From: Lithospermum erythrorhizon
Taxonomy: Eukaryota > Streptophyta > Magnoliopsida > Boraginales > Boraginaceae
Length of the DNA: 64,000 nt
NCBI GenBank assembly: GCA_019722365.1
Contig: JADFUC010001241.1
Location: 1 to 64,000, forward strand
Reading direction: 5' to 3'
Shown: piece by piece, positions 24,450 to 36,241 of the stretch
Position numbering within the stretch: the first letter of the stretch is position 1
How the letters are laid out: each line of letters starts with the position of its first letter
Notes under the pieces: generated by a model
Database searches by the model: none
The model's input: the letters and a program-made list of their open reading frames with translations, nothing else
What the model was told of the DNA's origin: nothing
Position numbers and translations under genes: made by a program

Positions 24450-27400
24450 ATGGGTGATAATATAGAAATGAAAAGCCAAGAAATATCAAATGGTGTTTTC
24501 TTGACATGGGAAGACTTGTGGGTGACGGTTTCTTTGCAGAGGAAGGGCAGCAAATCGATCCTTCAAGGAGTCACCGGCTATGCTCGCCCCGGTGAGCTAC
24601 TGGCTGTCATGGGTCCCTCTGGGTCTGGCAAATCAACACTTCTTGATGCCTTAGCCGGTAAGACCTTATATACAACAATTAATATATGTCCATGAGTTAA
24701 TTATTAATATAGTGGTAAAATTTAGCTCCTATTAGTGGTATTGTAATAATCTAGTCTCGAAAATAGCATAAATATTGTAATATAATCTTCAAAAGTGATA
24801 AATGTTACATATTTGTTGCTATTTAGGATGTTCAAATTAGGGAAGAATATACAATATATATTTGTCACTTTTAAGGATCATACTGTAACATTACATTAAC
24901 GGACTACTACTATCTGGACCTAAACTATATAAATAGTATTATATATATGGGATTATATTAGCAATTAACTTTATGCGCATGTTTTAAATTTTGGGGAGTG
25001 ATTATTGTAATGAATTAGCTGGATTCTTAATGCTAATAATGTAAAAAAGGGTTATTAAGTCATTTTTCAGGTTATTGTTACTGTAACTCATAAAATCTTT
25101 TCTGAAGTACAGTAATTTATATCCGTACTTAGACTTAATTATAATCATAAATTCGTCTCGTGTGAATGTTTAACCATGTACATGTGTATTTATTAATGAG
25201 CTCCTTTCTTCATATTATTGTTGGGTGTGGATCCGCAGGTAGGTTGGGATCTAATACAAGGCAAACTGGCAACTTACTAATAAATGGTTGTGAACAGCGG
25301 TTGGCTTATGGGACGTTGGTATACATTAAATGATTATTCGGCATTCTTAAAGTGATAATTAATCGCTGCTTCATGTTGATTAAAACCTTAAAAATTCAAA
25401 TTGCTTGCAATATTGAATGAGCGACGTAGGATTTCTTTATAGCACTCATTTAAAGACAAAAATCATACTGGCTTAAGGAACAAAAAGAATATGGGAGCTT
25501 CATCATTATTATCAATTTTATTATAGTACAAAGGTTCACCTTTGTTACATTATATTTGACACAATTGAGCAATTTATTGAAATGACGTGTGGAACGTGCT
25601 CATCACGTACACTATTCAATGAACATAAATGTTTGTAAGCTGGTGATACTACTACATAATTTAGCTTGCCTAGAGTTGGTTACAATAACGCTTTTAATAA
25701 GAGGTATCGAACTGGAGTCTAACATAGCGATTGTAGACATAAAATAGTAAAAAATTAAATAAAAATTAACTTAAATAATGTTTTTATAAAAGTGCTATCT
25801 AAACATTAAATAGAAGTGACTTAGATAGCGCTCGAACGAAATAGATATAATTGTTAATATAATCTTAGATAATGTGATAGAGTAGTGCGAGAACAGTTCG
25901 CAATTAGTAGCGTCGTAGCAATTTAGTCGCAAGTGTCGCGTATGTTCGCGACATCTTCATGAAATTGACGAATGTTGTGCGTTAATTCGCTTATTTTGGG
26001 CGTTGAATCGGGGATCGATGTGCGGCGTATATTCTTTCAGCCAAATCTGCGAAGCATTTGTATTCTTTGAGGGGTAATCTGCCAATGATGTCGTGCTCTG
26101 GGCGAAGGATTATAGTATCTGGAACTATATTGACAATTAACTCAAACAAACATATTTGACTAAACGAGAGTGCTACATACTACTCCTTAATTTTGTAGTG
26201 GTGCGACTACATGCACACTCTAATTTTATGTTCATTATTATTTGACCCTAAAAGGCATACGTTATGCAAGATGAAGCATTGATCGCCACATTATCAGTGA
26301 AAGAAGCCCTCTACTACTCTGCCTCACTTCAGTTGCCAAATTCCATGACAAATTCAGAGAAGAAACAAAGAGCAGAGACTGTAATAAAAGAGATGGGCTT
26401 AAAGCAAGCCATGAACACTAGGGTTGGAGGGTGGGGTGTGAGAGGTCTTAGTGGAGGTCAGAAGAGAAGACTCAGCATTTGTATTGAGATTTTGGGACAC
26501 CCAAAACTTCTGTTTCTTGATGAACCAACAAGTGGACTTGATAGTGCTGGTTCATACTATGTTATGAGTAGTATTGCATGTCAAAAGATGGAGAGGACTG
26601 TCATTGCCACCATTCATCAACCAAGTGCTGAGATCTTCAATCTCTTTGATAATGTTTGTCTTCTCTCTTCTGGCAGGAATGTGTATTTCGGCTCGACTCG
26701 TGAAGTTAACCAGGTGGGTTATATTTATTTTTATGATAATCATCGTAAATCAATTGATAAATTTATAAATTTCCTCGTACTTACTTCCTTTTTATATATG
26801 AACGAATGGCATGACCAATTTATTTATAAACATAAGATATATTATTCAAATAAGAATGCATGGATGGATGGGTAAATCCAATAATCCACACCCATATATT
26901 TAATTTGCATCAACAACGTTTTTTTAAAGTACTATGTAATAATGTAAGTGAGGCTTGCTAACTCTTTTTAAGCATAAGTGGCTAAGTGCTTTTTAACAAT
27001 CATAATGGTAGTTTAGATAACATTTACAAACATTATCTAAGGTCTTATTACTTTGTGACTTATCAACTTTGAATTATGTAATTTGTGACAGTTTTTTGCA
27101 TCAAATGGATTCCCCTGTCCTGGTCTCCAGAACCAATCTGATCACTTTCTCCAGACGATAAATGCTGATTTTGATGAGGTAACAACATATTCTCCATCCC
27201 CTATGATCGTTGCCTTTATTTTGTTTAACTAAGAAGGTTTATTATTGTAACAGGACATAGAGCTAGGATTATCCCAAAGAAGGCCCACAGAGGAAGTCAC
27301 TCATTTACTTATTAAAGGGTATAATTCCTCCAATGAATACCAAAATGTTCTGACTCACATTGGAGATATTAGAAAACAAGTAATCATATCTTCTCCATCT

Positions 27401-28960
27401 CAATTAAATTATTAGATTTAATTAATCATTTCAAAAAATCGACTTTAAATTAATTTTTTTCAAAAATAATTTTGAGTTGTCAAAGTTTTAACATCAAATA
27501 TTTGATATGTATATTTCGATAAATCAAATTTTTATAGATTAATCATTGCTTCAAAAGAAAATCTATTATTTACTTAGAAAAATACCAAAAAATTGTTTTT
27601 AACTAATCATAGATAGTCTTATTACAGAAAGGTGCACCATTAGAGAGTAGAACTAGAGCAAACTTTAGGACGCAATGTTCAATATTGACAAGAAGATCAT
27701 TCTTGAACATGTCACGTGACTATGGATACTACTGGATGAGGCTAGCCATGCAAATCATGATTGCTATCGCATTAGGGTCAATATACTTTGACGTTGGTTA
27801 TAGCTATGGATCAATTCAGGTATGTTGCAATAAATCTACTAGTCCAAAACCATTTGCACCCTTCTAAGTCTATATATATTCATTATTTTTATTACATAGT
27901 ATAATAAAAGAAATGAATTTTTCAAGGATATTCTAGATTTGATGAGCTAAAGTTAATATGTTCCCTTTCTATTTGTGATCTCGATCAGGCAAGAGGGTCC
28001 ATGTTGATGTATGTGGCCACCTTTTTCACTTACATGAGCATTGGTGGATTTCCATCTTTCCTAGAAGACATGAAGGTATGTAGTTGTTAACACTGTCAAT
28101 TATATGCAGATCAGTGGTGAAGTCAAGGAGGGGTTTAATCGACTAATCACCCTGTTAACTCGAAACATTAAGTTTTAATTTATTTAAAATTCTATAATTT
28201 ACTACGGGGTATTTATTTTGTCTAATGTTTGTAAATATATTTGATTAATTACCTTCAGGTTTTCAAGAGAGAACGACTAAATGGGCATTATGGCCCTAGT
28301 GCATTTGTGATATCTCACACATTGTCCTCCATTCCATACCTTCTCCTAACTTCAACAATTTCCGGAGTAATCGCTTACTACCTAACCGGATTACAGAATG
28401 GCATTGTACATTTCATATATTTCACGCTCATTGTCTTCATTAGCAGCATGATCGTCGAGAGCCTACAAATGCTAATCGCAAGCCTAGTCCCAAATTTCCT
28501 GTTGGGATTAATCATAGTTTCAGGCATTCAAGGAATGATGATGTTAGGTGGTGGATTCTTTAGATTGCCTAATGATTTGCCTAAACCTTTTTGGAAGTAC
28601 CCTGTTTACTTCATTGCCTTCCACAAGTATGCATATCAAGGACTTTACAAGAATGAATTCATAGGTCTATTGTTTTCGGATAGACCATGTGGAGGTAGTC
28701 ATCATCATCACAAACTAAATGGGACAACTATTTTGAGAGATGTGTGGCAAGTTGACTTGGATTATTCTAAATGGGTTGATCTTTCGGTTTTGATTGGAAT
28801 GGTGATTATGTATCGGTTGATGTTCATTTTGATAATGAAGATCAAGGAAAATCTTAAGCTAATGAGGTTTTATCCCATGAAGAAAAATATTGTCACTGCA
28901 AATCCTGATGGAAGTCCATTAGTTGGAATTAATCATGTTCAAATGGCACAGAACTACTAG
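24450..28960 (+). CDS. ABCG: Half-size ABCG (WBC-type) transporter, eight exons, 646 residues
   Basis: This is a membrane exporter subunit with one ATP-binding domain followed by one six-helix membrane domain. Exons: 24450-24657, 25239-25318, 26255-26713, 27092-27178, 27254-27379, 27628-27819, 27989-28075 and 28259-28960. All introns are GT..AG, and the frame stays open to TAG. Walker [10 protein letters not shown] is at residues 55-63, the Q-loop Q at 101, signature LSGGQ at 161-165, Walker B LLFLDE at 181-186 and H-loop H at 217. The membrane part starts near residue 355, with helices near 355-375, 386-408, 427-453, 462-490, 493-513 and 586-606. The first ATG has G at -3 and +4; the in-frame GTG just before it is not a start. 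The nearest families I know are ABCG1-like and the ABCG11/12/15 group, which export cuticle lipids, wax or volatiles. Half-transporters act as dimers, usually in the plasma membrane. The substrate cannot be read from sequence. Oddities: Q-loop context is QDE rather than QDD, and a four-histidine run sits at 561-564 in the last outer loop. Confidence 0.95.
25650..26200. mobile_element. CACTA-like non-autonomous insertion in ABCG intron 2
   Basis: The right end is TTTTGTAGTG, the exact complement of the CACTACAAAA terminus of plant CACTA elements. The left end is TACTACATAATTT, a one-base-changed version of the same terminus. Inside, the DNA is richer in TCGC and GCGA words than the rest of the intron (about 25890-26010), as in subterminal repeats of this group. 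No transposase is present and no clean 3-bp target duplication is visible. The call rests on the ends alone. Confidence 0.45.
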
Positions 28961-29060
28961 TACAATTATAGTATTGGGTCAGTTATTGACTCTGTTTGTC
29001 TCGATTTGTCAATTCTAAATAAGACAGTTTAGTTGGTAGTTAATATGAAAAAATTATTGC

Positions 29061-29066
29061 AATAAA
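29061..29066 (+). terminator. Polyadenylation signal of the ABCG gene
   Basis: A canonical AATAAA about 100 bases after the stop codon, in a T-rich setting suited to a plant 3' end. Confidence 0.55.
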
Positions 29067-29223
29067 ATTTATATTGTACACTATATTACCGTCATCTTGC
29101 TGAACTTATAAGTTTTAATCATTAAAATCAAACTATACTAGTATATTTTTTTAGATGTATCCAAATCATTCATTTTCTCCATCCCCCTCTTAAAATCTCT
29201 TCTAGTAGGACTCCTACTTATTA

Positions 29224-30018
29224 GACTATTCACAATGGGAGTAATTGAAAAATTTATTCAACATGGTGAAAAAATTTTGATCTGATAGGGTGTTGAAAAA
29301 TGATGTGAATTAGTGGGGTAAAAGATTAATTTGTTGAAATGAGGAGGAAGGAATTACGATTTACCGGGCAGCGGGACACGTAGTATACCGGCGAGCGTGT
29401 ACGTGTCTGACTCACGCCCGACAAGGAGGCGTGAGGTGTGACGGTAATTGTTGGATAGGCGCTTGGCGTGTAGCGTTTGATTGGTTGATTTGATTTTACG
29501 ATTTTAACATCATCTGATTATTTCGGATCAATTATTTCATAACACATTAATTTTTTAATAAAATTCATCATTTTTTTCTACATAAATAGAGACTACTCAT
29601 TTAATTTGGATATAAAAAAAATCACTTTTTTGATATAATTGCTCTGCTTTACTAAACTACTTTGTTTTTTATCTTTAAATATCTTTTTAGTGAAATGGAT
29701 CCTAATATGTCATTTCAATAATCATGTAATCATAAAAAATATAATTATAAATCCAAAATAATTTATTCGTGTTAGTATTCTTATTTAATTATAAGTATAT
29801 TTTTATAATTATTTAATCATAAAAATATAAAATATAAGTAAATAAGAATATTAGATAAAAGTGGTGGGGTAGGGTGTTGAATTTTATTAAACAACCACCA
29901 TTGTAGTGTGTAAAATTTGAGTGGGTGTTGAATTATTATGTGGAAGAGAGAGAAGATGATGTGGAGTGTTGGAAATTGAAAAAGAGGGTGTTGAATAAAT
30001 TTAGCATTGTAGATAGCC
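29224..30018. mobile_element. PIF/Harbinger-like MITE, about 795 bp
   Basis: The left end GACTATTCACAATGGGAG and the complement of the right end, GGCTATCTACAATGCTAA, form imperfect terminal inverted repeats. Both are followed inward by TTTATTCAACA. The flanks are TTA on the left and TAA on the right, in keeping with the 3-bp TWA target of this superfamily after one change. A GC-richer core lies at 29360-29480. No transposase frame is present. Confidence 0.7.
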
Positions 30019-30667
30019 TAAGGAAGCACCATAGGCATGATATTTACATTATTGATGATATATACTTTTAGAGATTTGTTTTAGACACTTTGATAAGATA
30101 GATAAAAGACGGGGATGGAAGGACGTTATTAATTAAAGAAAATGTCTTCCGCGGAATTATTGGTTGTTTGAACAATCTCCATAAATTTGCTTTTAATTAT
30201 GTTCATTATTATATATTTTTTGGGTTAGGCCTTTTCTTAAATAGCACTTATTTTATGTACTTAGTATATAGCTTGATAACATATGCATATTCACGACTTG
30301 TTTATAAAAAATGAAATAATAATCAGAAGGTGCTTATTTACAAGCATTAACTTTGTTTGGTCTTAAATAATTCCAATTATCCTTGAAGTATTGGCCAAAT
30401 GATTAACACCTTTGATGTAAACATGCACTTTCCACTGTATTATTTATGCAAAAACTAAAATAAGATAGAAAATATATGTGTGCGTCAATTAAAATATCGT
30501 TAATTCTAATTGTTAACAATCAAATTAAACTAAATTTTGTATCTTCTTAGGATGGAAGTGGTACATGTTAATAATATTCGATTTTTCAATTCAACTAATA
30601 ACCATATCTTAGTTTTGGTGTTAAACTATAACTATATCATTGATATTTATAAATACATTAACTATGT
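30019..30667. other. Intergenic AT-rich DNA, nothing recognised
   Basis: No open frame, repeat or motif that could be supported was seen between the MITE and the left end of element E. Confidence 0.5.
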
Positions 30668-31175
30668 GATATGGACATTATAAAGAAGATTGATGGACTA
30701 ATAGTGATATAAAGAAGATTGATGAGCACGTGCAGGAACTTAAGAAGTCAATCGGCGTTAGATGTTGACAGCATGGCGTCTTGGGACTAGTACTGAATGA
30801 CTACTTATAAATAAAGTCGTTTGCGCCGTTTTGAGGTAATCTTTGGCGAGAACTACTCTTGTTCAGCCAAAACACACAGTAACCCAGGCTTGAGATTAGT
30901 ACGATGGAAGGCTGGTTGTGGTCTAGGTACCACTAGCTGGGTTTAAATCACGGAGAGCATGGGCTTGAGGAGGTACCTCCAGAGTAACCACTCGGGCAGG
31001 AGTGGGGCATATCCAGCGACCACCTGGGAATCGCATCCAAAACCACGTCGGGAATCGCGTCGCGGGCATCAGGCCTAAGCCAAGAGTCGGTCGGAACCGA
31101 AGGATTCGAGAACCAGCACCTGGATAAATTCCCGGACGTCAATCAAGGAAAAATAATAGATGATCGAACCCAAAT
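30668..31175 (+). mobile_element. Left LTR of element E, 5' truncated
   Basis: It matches 46295-46806: GATATGGACATTATAAAGAAGAT at the start, CTTAAGAAGTCAA, TTTAAATCACGGAGA, AGTAACCACTCG, GGAGTGGGGCATATCC, ACCGAAGGATTCGAG and GATAAATTCCCGGAC. Homology begins abruptly at 30668; upstream sequence does not match 46160-46294, so the U3 start is lost. ACTTATAAATAAAG at 30801 is a likely TATA box, matched by TTCTATAAATC at 46448. Confidence 0.8.
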
Positions 31176-31196
31176 TTCAGTGCCGTCCCTCAGAAA
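31175..31196 (+). other. Primer-binding-site remnant, left copy
   Basis: TTTCAGTGCCGTCCCTCAG resembles the TGGCGCCGTCTGTGGGAA-type site of Tat elements after several substitutions. It stands directly after the left LTR, where a PBS is expected. Confidence 0.5.
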
Positions 31197-31754
31197 GACC
31201 TCGGAAAAGAACTAATCAATTGAAAACAAGATGCGTGGGGGATCGAATGATAACAATTCCTGAAGGCAACCACGGTTTGGTTCAAAGCGTGACAAACCAA
31301 CAAACATGTCCTACCGAGTCTGAGCCGTCACGAGGAGAAATCGGTCGAAGGAATTATCAAGAAAGGGGCACCGTAAATGACAAAAAGCGGGGAAAGGTCG
31401 CGGTCCGCTTCGCCACCCAGCGGTCGTGATTACAACCAAAGACTATTCTTCGGATCCACCATGCCTTAGTCGGTCCTCGTATAGGGACAGCAGAAGGGGT
31501 CCTGGCGAGGGTAAAACTCATGAGCGATTATAAAGAACAGCCGCGTAAGTCACGTAACCCTCGAGGAAGCGAGAGCGGGTACGAGAGGAGAGGACAATGC
31601 CGGGCGCGGTGAAGGGCGTTATAGCGAGAAGCTCGAAGGCAAGTAGAGGAGCTAAATAACGGGCTTAAAGACATTGCCCTCGAGGTCAGCGAAACACGAT
31701 TACTTTCTTCCCACTTTCGCATAGGGCGAGGCAGGCGTGCCAAAGAGGTTTTAG

Positions 31755-33915
31755 AATGCCGAAGTTCAAAACTTACGATGGTATAGAGAGATCCACAGCA
31801 ATCACGTCAAGGCCTATGACTCGCGGTGTGTCTTTTTGGGCAAGTGAGGATGATGTTTCACATAAGGGCGCTTTCCGAGAAGTTTGTCGAGGGAGGCGGC
31901 GTTGAAATGGTTCGCAAAGCGCCACGGCCATGAAGCTGTTGCCAGGACTTCGTGGATGTCTTCATGGATAAATTCGGAGCATCCATTGTGGTTGAAAAAG
32001 ATGAGGAGTTAATGAATATGAAGCAGAAATGAGGCGAGACACTTCGGGACTATTAAAATCGATTCCAAAGAGTTTCGACTAACATACCGGCCACGGAAGA
32101 GAAGGTGGCAAGAATCACGTTCTATCACGGTTTCTTGATTCGGACTAGTTGAAGGAAAGGTTATTGGGCCCCAGTAACCACTGCGCATCGGTTGGCCTAA
32201 CGGACGTTAAATACATAAAGTTGAGACGAAGCCAAGAAATAAAACAGAGGAATGACGAGGAGTCCCACAAAAGAAAACGGTATGGGAAAAGTTGCCAAAA
32301 GAAACCCCAAAAAATAGATCATTTCTAGAACCGGCCCGAGGGAAAATCAGGAGAGAAAATGGAAGGGTGAGGCAACCTCAAGAACCGATATACAATGCAT
32401 ACACTCCGTTAAGAGCATCGGTACGAAGAGTGTTTGCCCAGATGCTGACAAGACGCTATTTCCAAAGCCCCAAAAATGAGGTCTCATCCGAATCGAAGAG
32501 ACCCGAAGCAGTTCTGTGAGTATCATAAAGATCATGGGCATGACACTAATGATTGCCGTGTTTTGAAGGCTGAAATTAAGAAACTCATTCGAAGAGGGCA
32601 CCTTAAAGAGTTTGTGAGAGAACAGTCCCCAAGAGCTTGTGCGGGCTCGCCTCGAATGGATAAACCCGAGTTAAAGCCCCAGAGCGAGTCCGCAGGCGTG
32701 GTGATACCATTTCGGGAGGATTTTCAGGAGGAGGAGATACCTCCAATTCCATAAATCAATATGCTTGAAGGGTCGTATATAGGCTCGCACCGATGGCCAC
32801 CATTGACAAGGAGGGGATAAAGTTCTCTGAAGAAGAGTTGGAGGGGCTGAGATGCACAAAGCTGGTCTCACAATAATCGATCGATGATTGCAAAATTCTT
32901 AGTAGCAAGAATGTTGGTGGATACGGGGAGTTCGGTGGATATCTTATACTTGAGGCGTATGATGGGTGGGGTTACCAGACACATTGAAACACTGCATGTA
33001 CACCTCTCGCTTGGGGTTTTACGGATACTCGGTATATCGAGTGGGGATGGCGAGATCTGGATGCTACGATTGGGAGAAGCCACCCAGAAGCTGGCGGCGA
33101 TAAAGAGCTTCACTTCCACGGTTGTAAACTATATTGGGGCTACCAAGTACAAGGCTCATTGGGCATCAAGTCCACCACTTTGACCTTAGGAAGCGATCAT
33201 TTCGCTCTTCGTTTGAAGCTAAAGGTTTCTGGCCCATGGGAGAAGCGGGTGAGTCGGACGAAGGGGCATGAGGAAAAGGCTCGGGCCAGCTCCCTAAAAG
33301 AAGGGAGAGTGTAAGAGGATTTCCTCATGAAGAACTTCAGGGTATCCTCCCTAAAGGAAAAACAACTGAGAAGAGGCAGGTCGGATAGGAACCTGGTGAA
33401 CCGCGAGCACCGAAGAGTGCATTTGATAAAAGCCTACTGATAGTATAAAGAGGTATTGCATAGGGCAAAAACATGCCCGAGTGTACTAGAGTAGCATTAC
33501 ACCAGCGCATGTGGACCACGCCCATGCATGCATTAATCAAAAGAGAGAAATTTCTCAGAAGAAAAGAATGTCGACATCAGGAAAGTTGTGAATTGATGAA
33601 GGTAGGGGCCATAAAATTACAATTCCCAGAGTGGATTGCTTGTGTGAAGTATAGTCCAAAGAAGTCTAACGGAAATGGAGAATGTGTGCAAACCGTCCGC
33701 TCGATAAGGCTTGCCGAGGGCTTCTCGTTACATGTTTGGGAAGATTGGTGGGTAGGAGTCTGGGATCATGAGTTTTGACTTCTGGGTCTTCCAGGGGCCA
33801 TAATCAATACTCTGGAAAAAAGCTGCTCAAGAAAAAAGTATATGCATCACGGATGATGAAGTGGTTTTACAACACCAAGCGATGTCGGTTTATCGCTTGA
33901 AAAACTCCACCCATG
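31755..33915 (+). pseudogene. Tat-type gag, protease and RT start, broken
   Basis: The gag core is readable in pieces from 31755 (PKFKTYDG) to about 32280. Bases 32476-32754 are open and carry the late gag motif CEYHKDHGHDTNDC with LKAEIKKLIRRGHLKEFV (in two parts, 32510-32625), a zinc-binding text typical of Tat gag. Bases 32884-33183 hold the aspartic protease, with FLVARMLVDTGSSVDILYL around D-T-G. Bases 33540-33780 are the reverse transcriptase start (FPEWIACVKYSPKKSNG). A shifted frame runs on to SICITDDEVV and YRLKNSTHARK at 33830-33915, corresponding to the RT stretch before its catalytic motif. There the sequence passes directly into the truncated end of another element. RT catalytic residues and RNase H are absent. 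Confidence 0.8.
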
Positions 33916-33924
33916 CTAGAAAAA

Positions 33925-36100
33925 TCATCCTTTTGCATATACGGCCTGCTCTCTATGCTTTAGAACTTGCATGGGCTCCATTAAAATCCCATGTGCATCG
34001 GCTCGAGTACACAAGTTGTTACCAGCATAACCTTGGGTGACAATTTTAGTCTGTTTTCGAGCATGACATTCACCGCGTTCACATCTTTGGCTTGGTAGAG
34101 GATCCACTAAAACTTCTTTGTAAGCGATCTGTTGAATGTCTCTATAATTAGAGTATGCCGATGGGTTTGTGCATATAACTTCGGTATCCTCGTCTTTTCT
34201 ACTCATCGTAAAAACCGAGCAGACTTAGCGTATAGCGGTTATTAGCGATCTCGTGCCATCACGTGCTTCGGTGTTTCGCGTGCGTCATTGACGATGCGTC
34301 ACTTTTCTACATAAAGAAACGCCCATTACCACTTGTTGCACATGGGTGACTTATCTTGATAAGATTTCTTGATCGAACCTTTGACAAGTAGGACATGATA
34401 GTGAGGTGAACCCGTTAACATTTAGCTCTCACTTTTCCAATAATTTCCCACTTTTCATAAATGCTGAGTCGCATAAACCTTTCAAAAGATACGGAAGTAA
34501 AGATATGCTCACTTACGGTCATGTGTGCCAGGCATCCACTATCAAAATACCAACTTGATTCTACGATGTCTTGAGGCGTGTGAGCTCTTGACTTATAGTG
34601 TTTGCTTTCGCGACCCGTTGTGTTTTATGCGGTTGATACTTGCTTCGCTTTCAATCCATATAATTTGTGATTGAGGCAATATGACCCTTCTTACACAGCC
34701 AATTGCAGTACCATAGTTTCTTTACATCATGTCTCTCACCACAAAAGCTAGTTGGTGCTCTTACTGTCTTTATTGGTGTCGATATAGAACAAAATTTGGT
34801 TTTGCTTGACTGGTTTGGACCAGAGCTTCGTTCGTGAACCCGATTCTGTCCAACATCCCTAGCGCTCTTTAGGTACTTGATTTATCTCTTTTGATATATA
34901 CATTGCTTGAATTTATCATTTTTTACTCCTTTATTAAATTAAGATTCACTTGAGAATTTAAATGTTGGATTTGCTTCGTTTAGTGAGAATTTTTGTTTTT
35001 CTTAATTCCTCATTCGATCTTTAATTTGTTCTCTGCGTCCACTTTGGTATAAATTAGGTTAGCTTTTTCCCATTTAGTGTACACAACGGTTTGTAGTTTT
35101 CAGCTTTTCTTCCGTAATGTCTTCTTAGTCTTGGCTGTGAGTAAATGCGGTACGTCGGTGACAGATAGGCTTTATGACTCCATGGCGACAAAGTTGCTAA
35201 CGATCTGTCCTTCTTAGGTCTGCTCATCCTTCGGTGTTGCGGAGTAATTTTTTGGATTGTTTCTTGAGATAGTTGGGACACTTCTGCTTGAATTCCTTTG
35301 GAATTTCTCGAGCTGACACAACAGCTGGAATTGCACTTGGTTTCTTTGGTTTCTTCCATCTGTTATTTCTATCAATGACGGGTGTGCGTACCACCACCCA
35401 GCTGAAGGGCTTCACTTATTTAAATCTTTGAGGGTCTTGTGGAAGTTCTTAGCAACATGTTTACATAGTTTACTTTTAAAATCTTGCGTCATTTATATCC
35501 TTTGTGAGAAGGCTTTAAGAAATACCTTTGCTTTTACTTGTCTACTCCTTCATTAGAGCTATCTCGGACAGCCCAAGTTTCATGATTTGTGGGTCTTGTA
35601 CTTCTTGATAGCGGTTACCTTATGAGCAAATCTTTTGGGTAATGTTAGGAGAATTTTCCTCACTTGATTTTTCTTGATCCATGGGATTCCTTTTTAGAGG
35701 CCGAAGCGACTTCGTTAATTCGTATCCTTGACTTGCTATTATAAATTTCTTATAGGCTAAAACTCATATCGTTCTTAGGTTTCAAATTTAGTAGTTAAAT
35801 TTCTTTGTGAACTCTAAACATTAGGTACCTTGAGGTTCCACTCGTATCACGGTTTTTCAATATATCCCAATACGGTCTTTTGCTTCATTGCATATGTAAT
35901 TGGCTTAAACCACATTTAGGTCCAACCGCATTGAAGATAACATTCATAGCCTTGTCATTTGCAAGTCTGACTCTTGTTCTTGATGGTCAGTCATCCTCAC
36001 CACTTGATCGTGTGTAGTCTCCATTGTTGACAATAGGAGCGGTCCGTCGGCAATTACTGACTCTTAAGTTTCTGTATCAGTGATTTTAGGAGCAGGTCAT
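33925..36100 (-). pseudogene. SIRE-type gag and protease start, broken
   Basis: On the minus strand, 35290-35255 gives QKCPNYLKKQ, the end of the SIRE gag zinc knuckle. A long charged region follows with many stops, then LWYCNWLCKKGHIAS at about 34725-34676, a second knuckle that has lost its last cysteine. At 34552-34508 WYFDSGCLAHMTVSE holds the D-S-G protease motif. At 34206-33925 a 93-codon open stretch (LPSQRCERGECHARKQ, KIVTQGYAGNNL) fits the position of the pre-integrase domain, but this part is less certain. Confidence 0.7.
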
Positions 36101-36215
36101 TCTTTGCCTTCTAGTAGGCATAGTTAGTCCGTCGAGGGCCAATTAGTCGAGTTGTTGACCGCCAGCCTGCGAGCCCTCCATTATCTGAGATTACAGATCT
36201 ACATTTTCTTAGCGA

Positions 36216-36240
36216 TAGAGTGCCCGGCTACGATACCCGA
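36216..36240 (-). other. Primer-binding site of the SIRE-like element
   Basis: On the minus strand GGGTATCGTAGCCGGGC resembles TGGTATCAGAGCC, the initiator-methionine tRNA site. It stands directly inside the LTR end at 36242. Confidence 0.55.
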
Positions 36241-36241
36241 T

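Noticed and set aside
26714..26875. Open frame continuing past ABCG exon 3
   Set aside because: It reads into intron 3 after a clear CAG/GTGGGT donor. The family protein continues at 27092 with [10 protein letters not shown].
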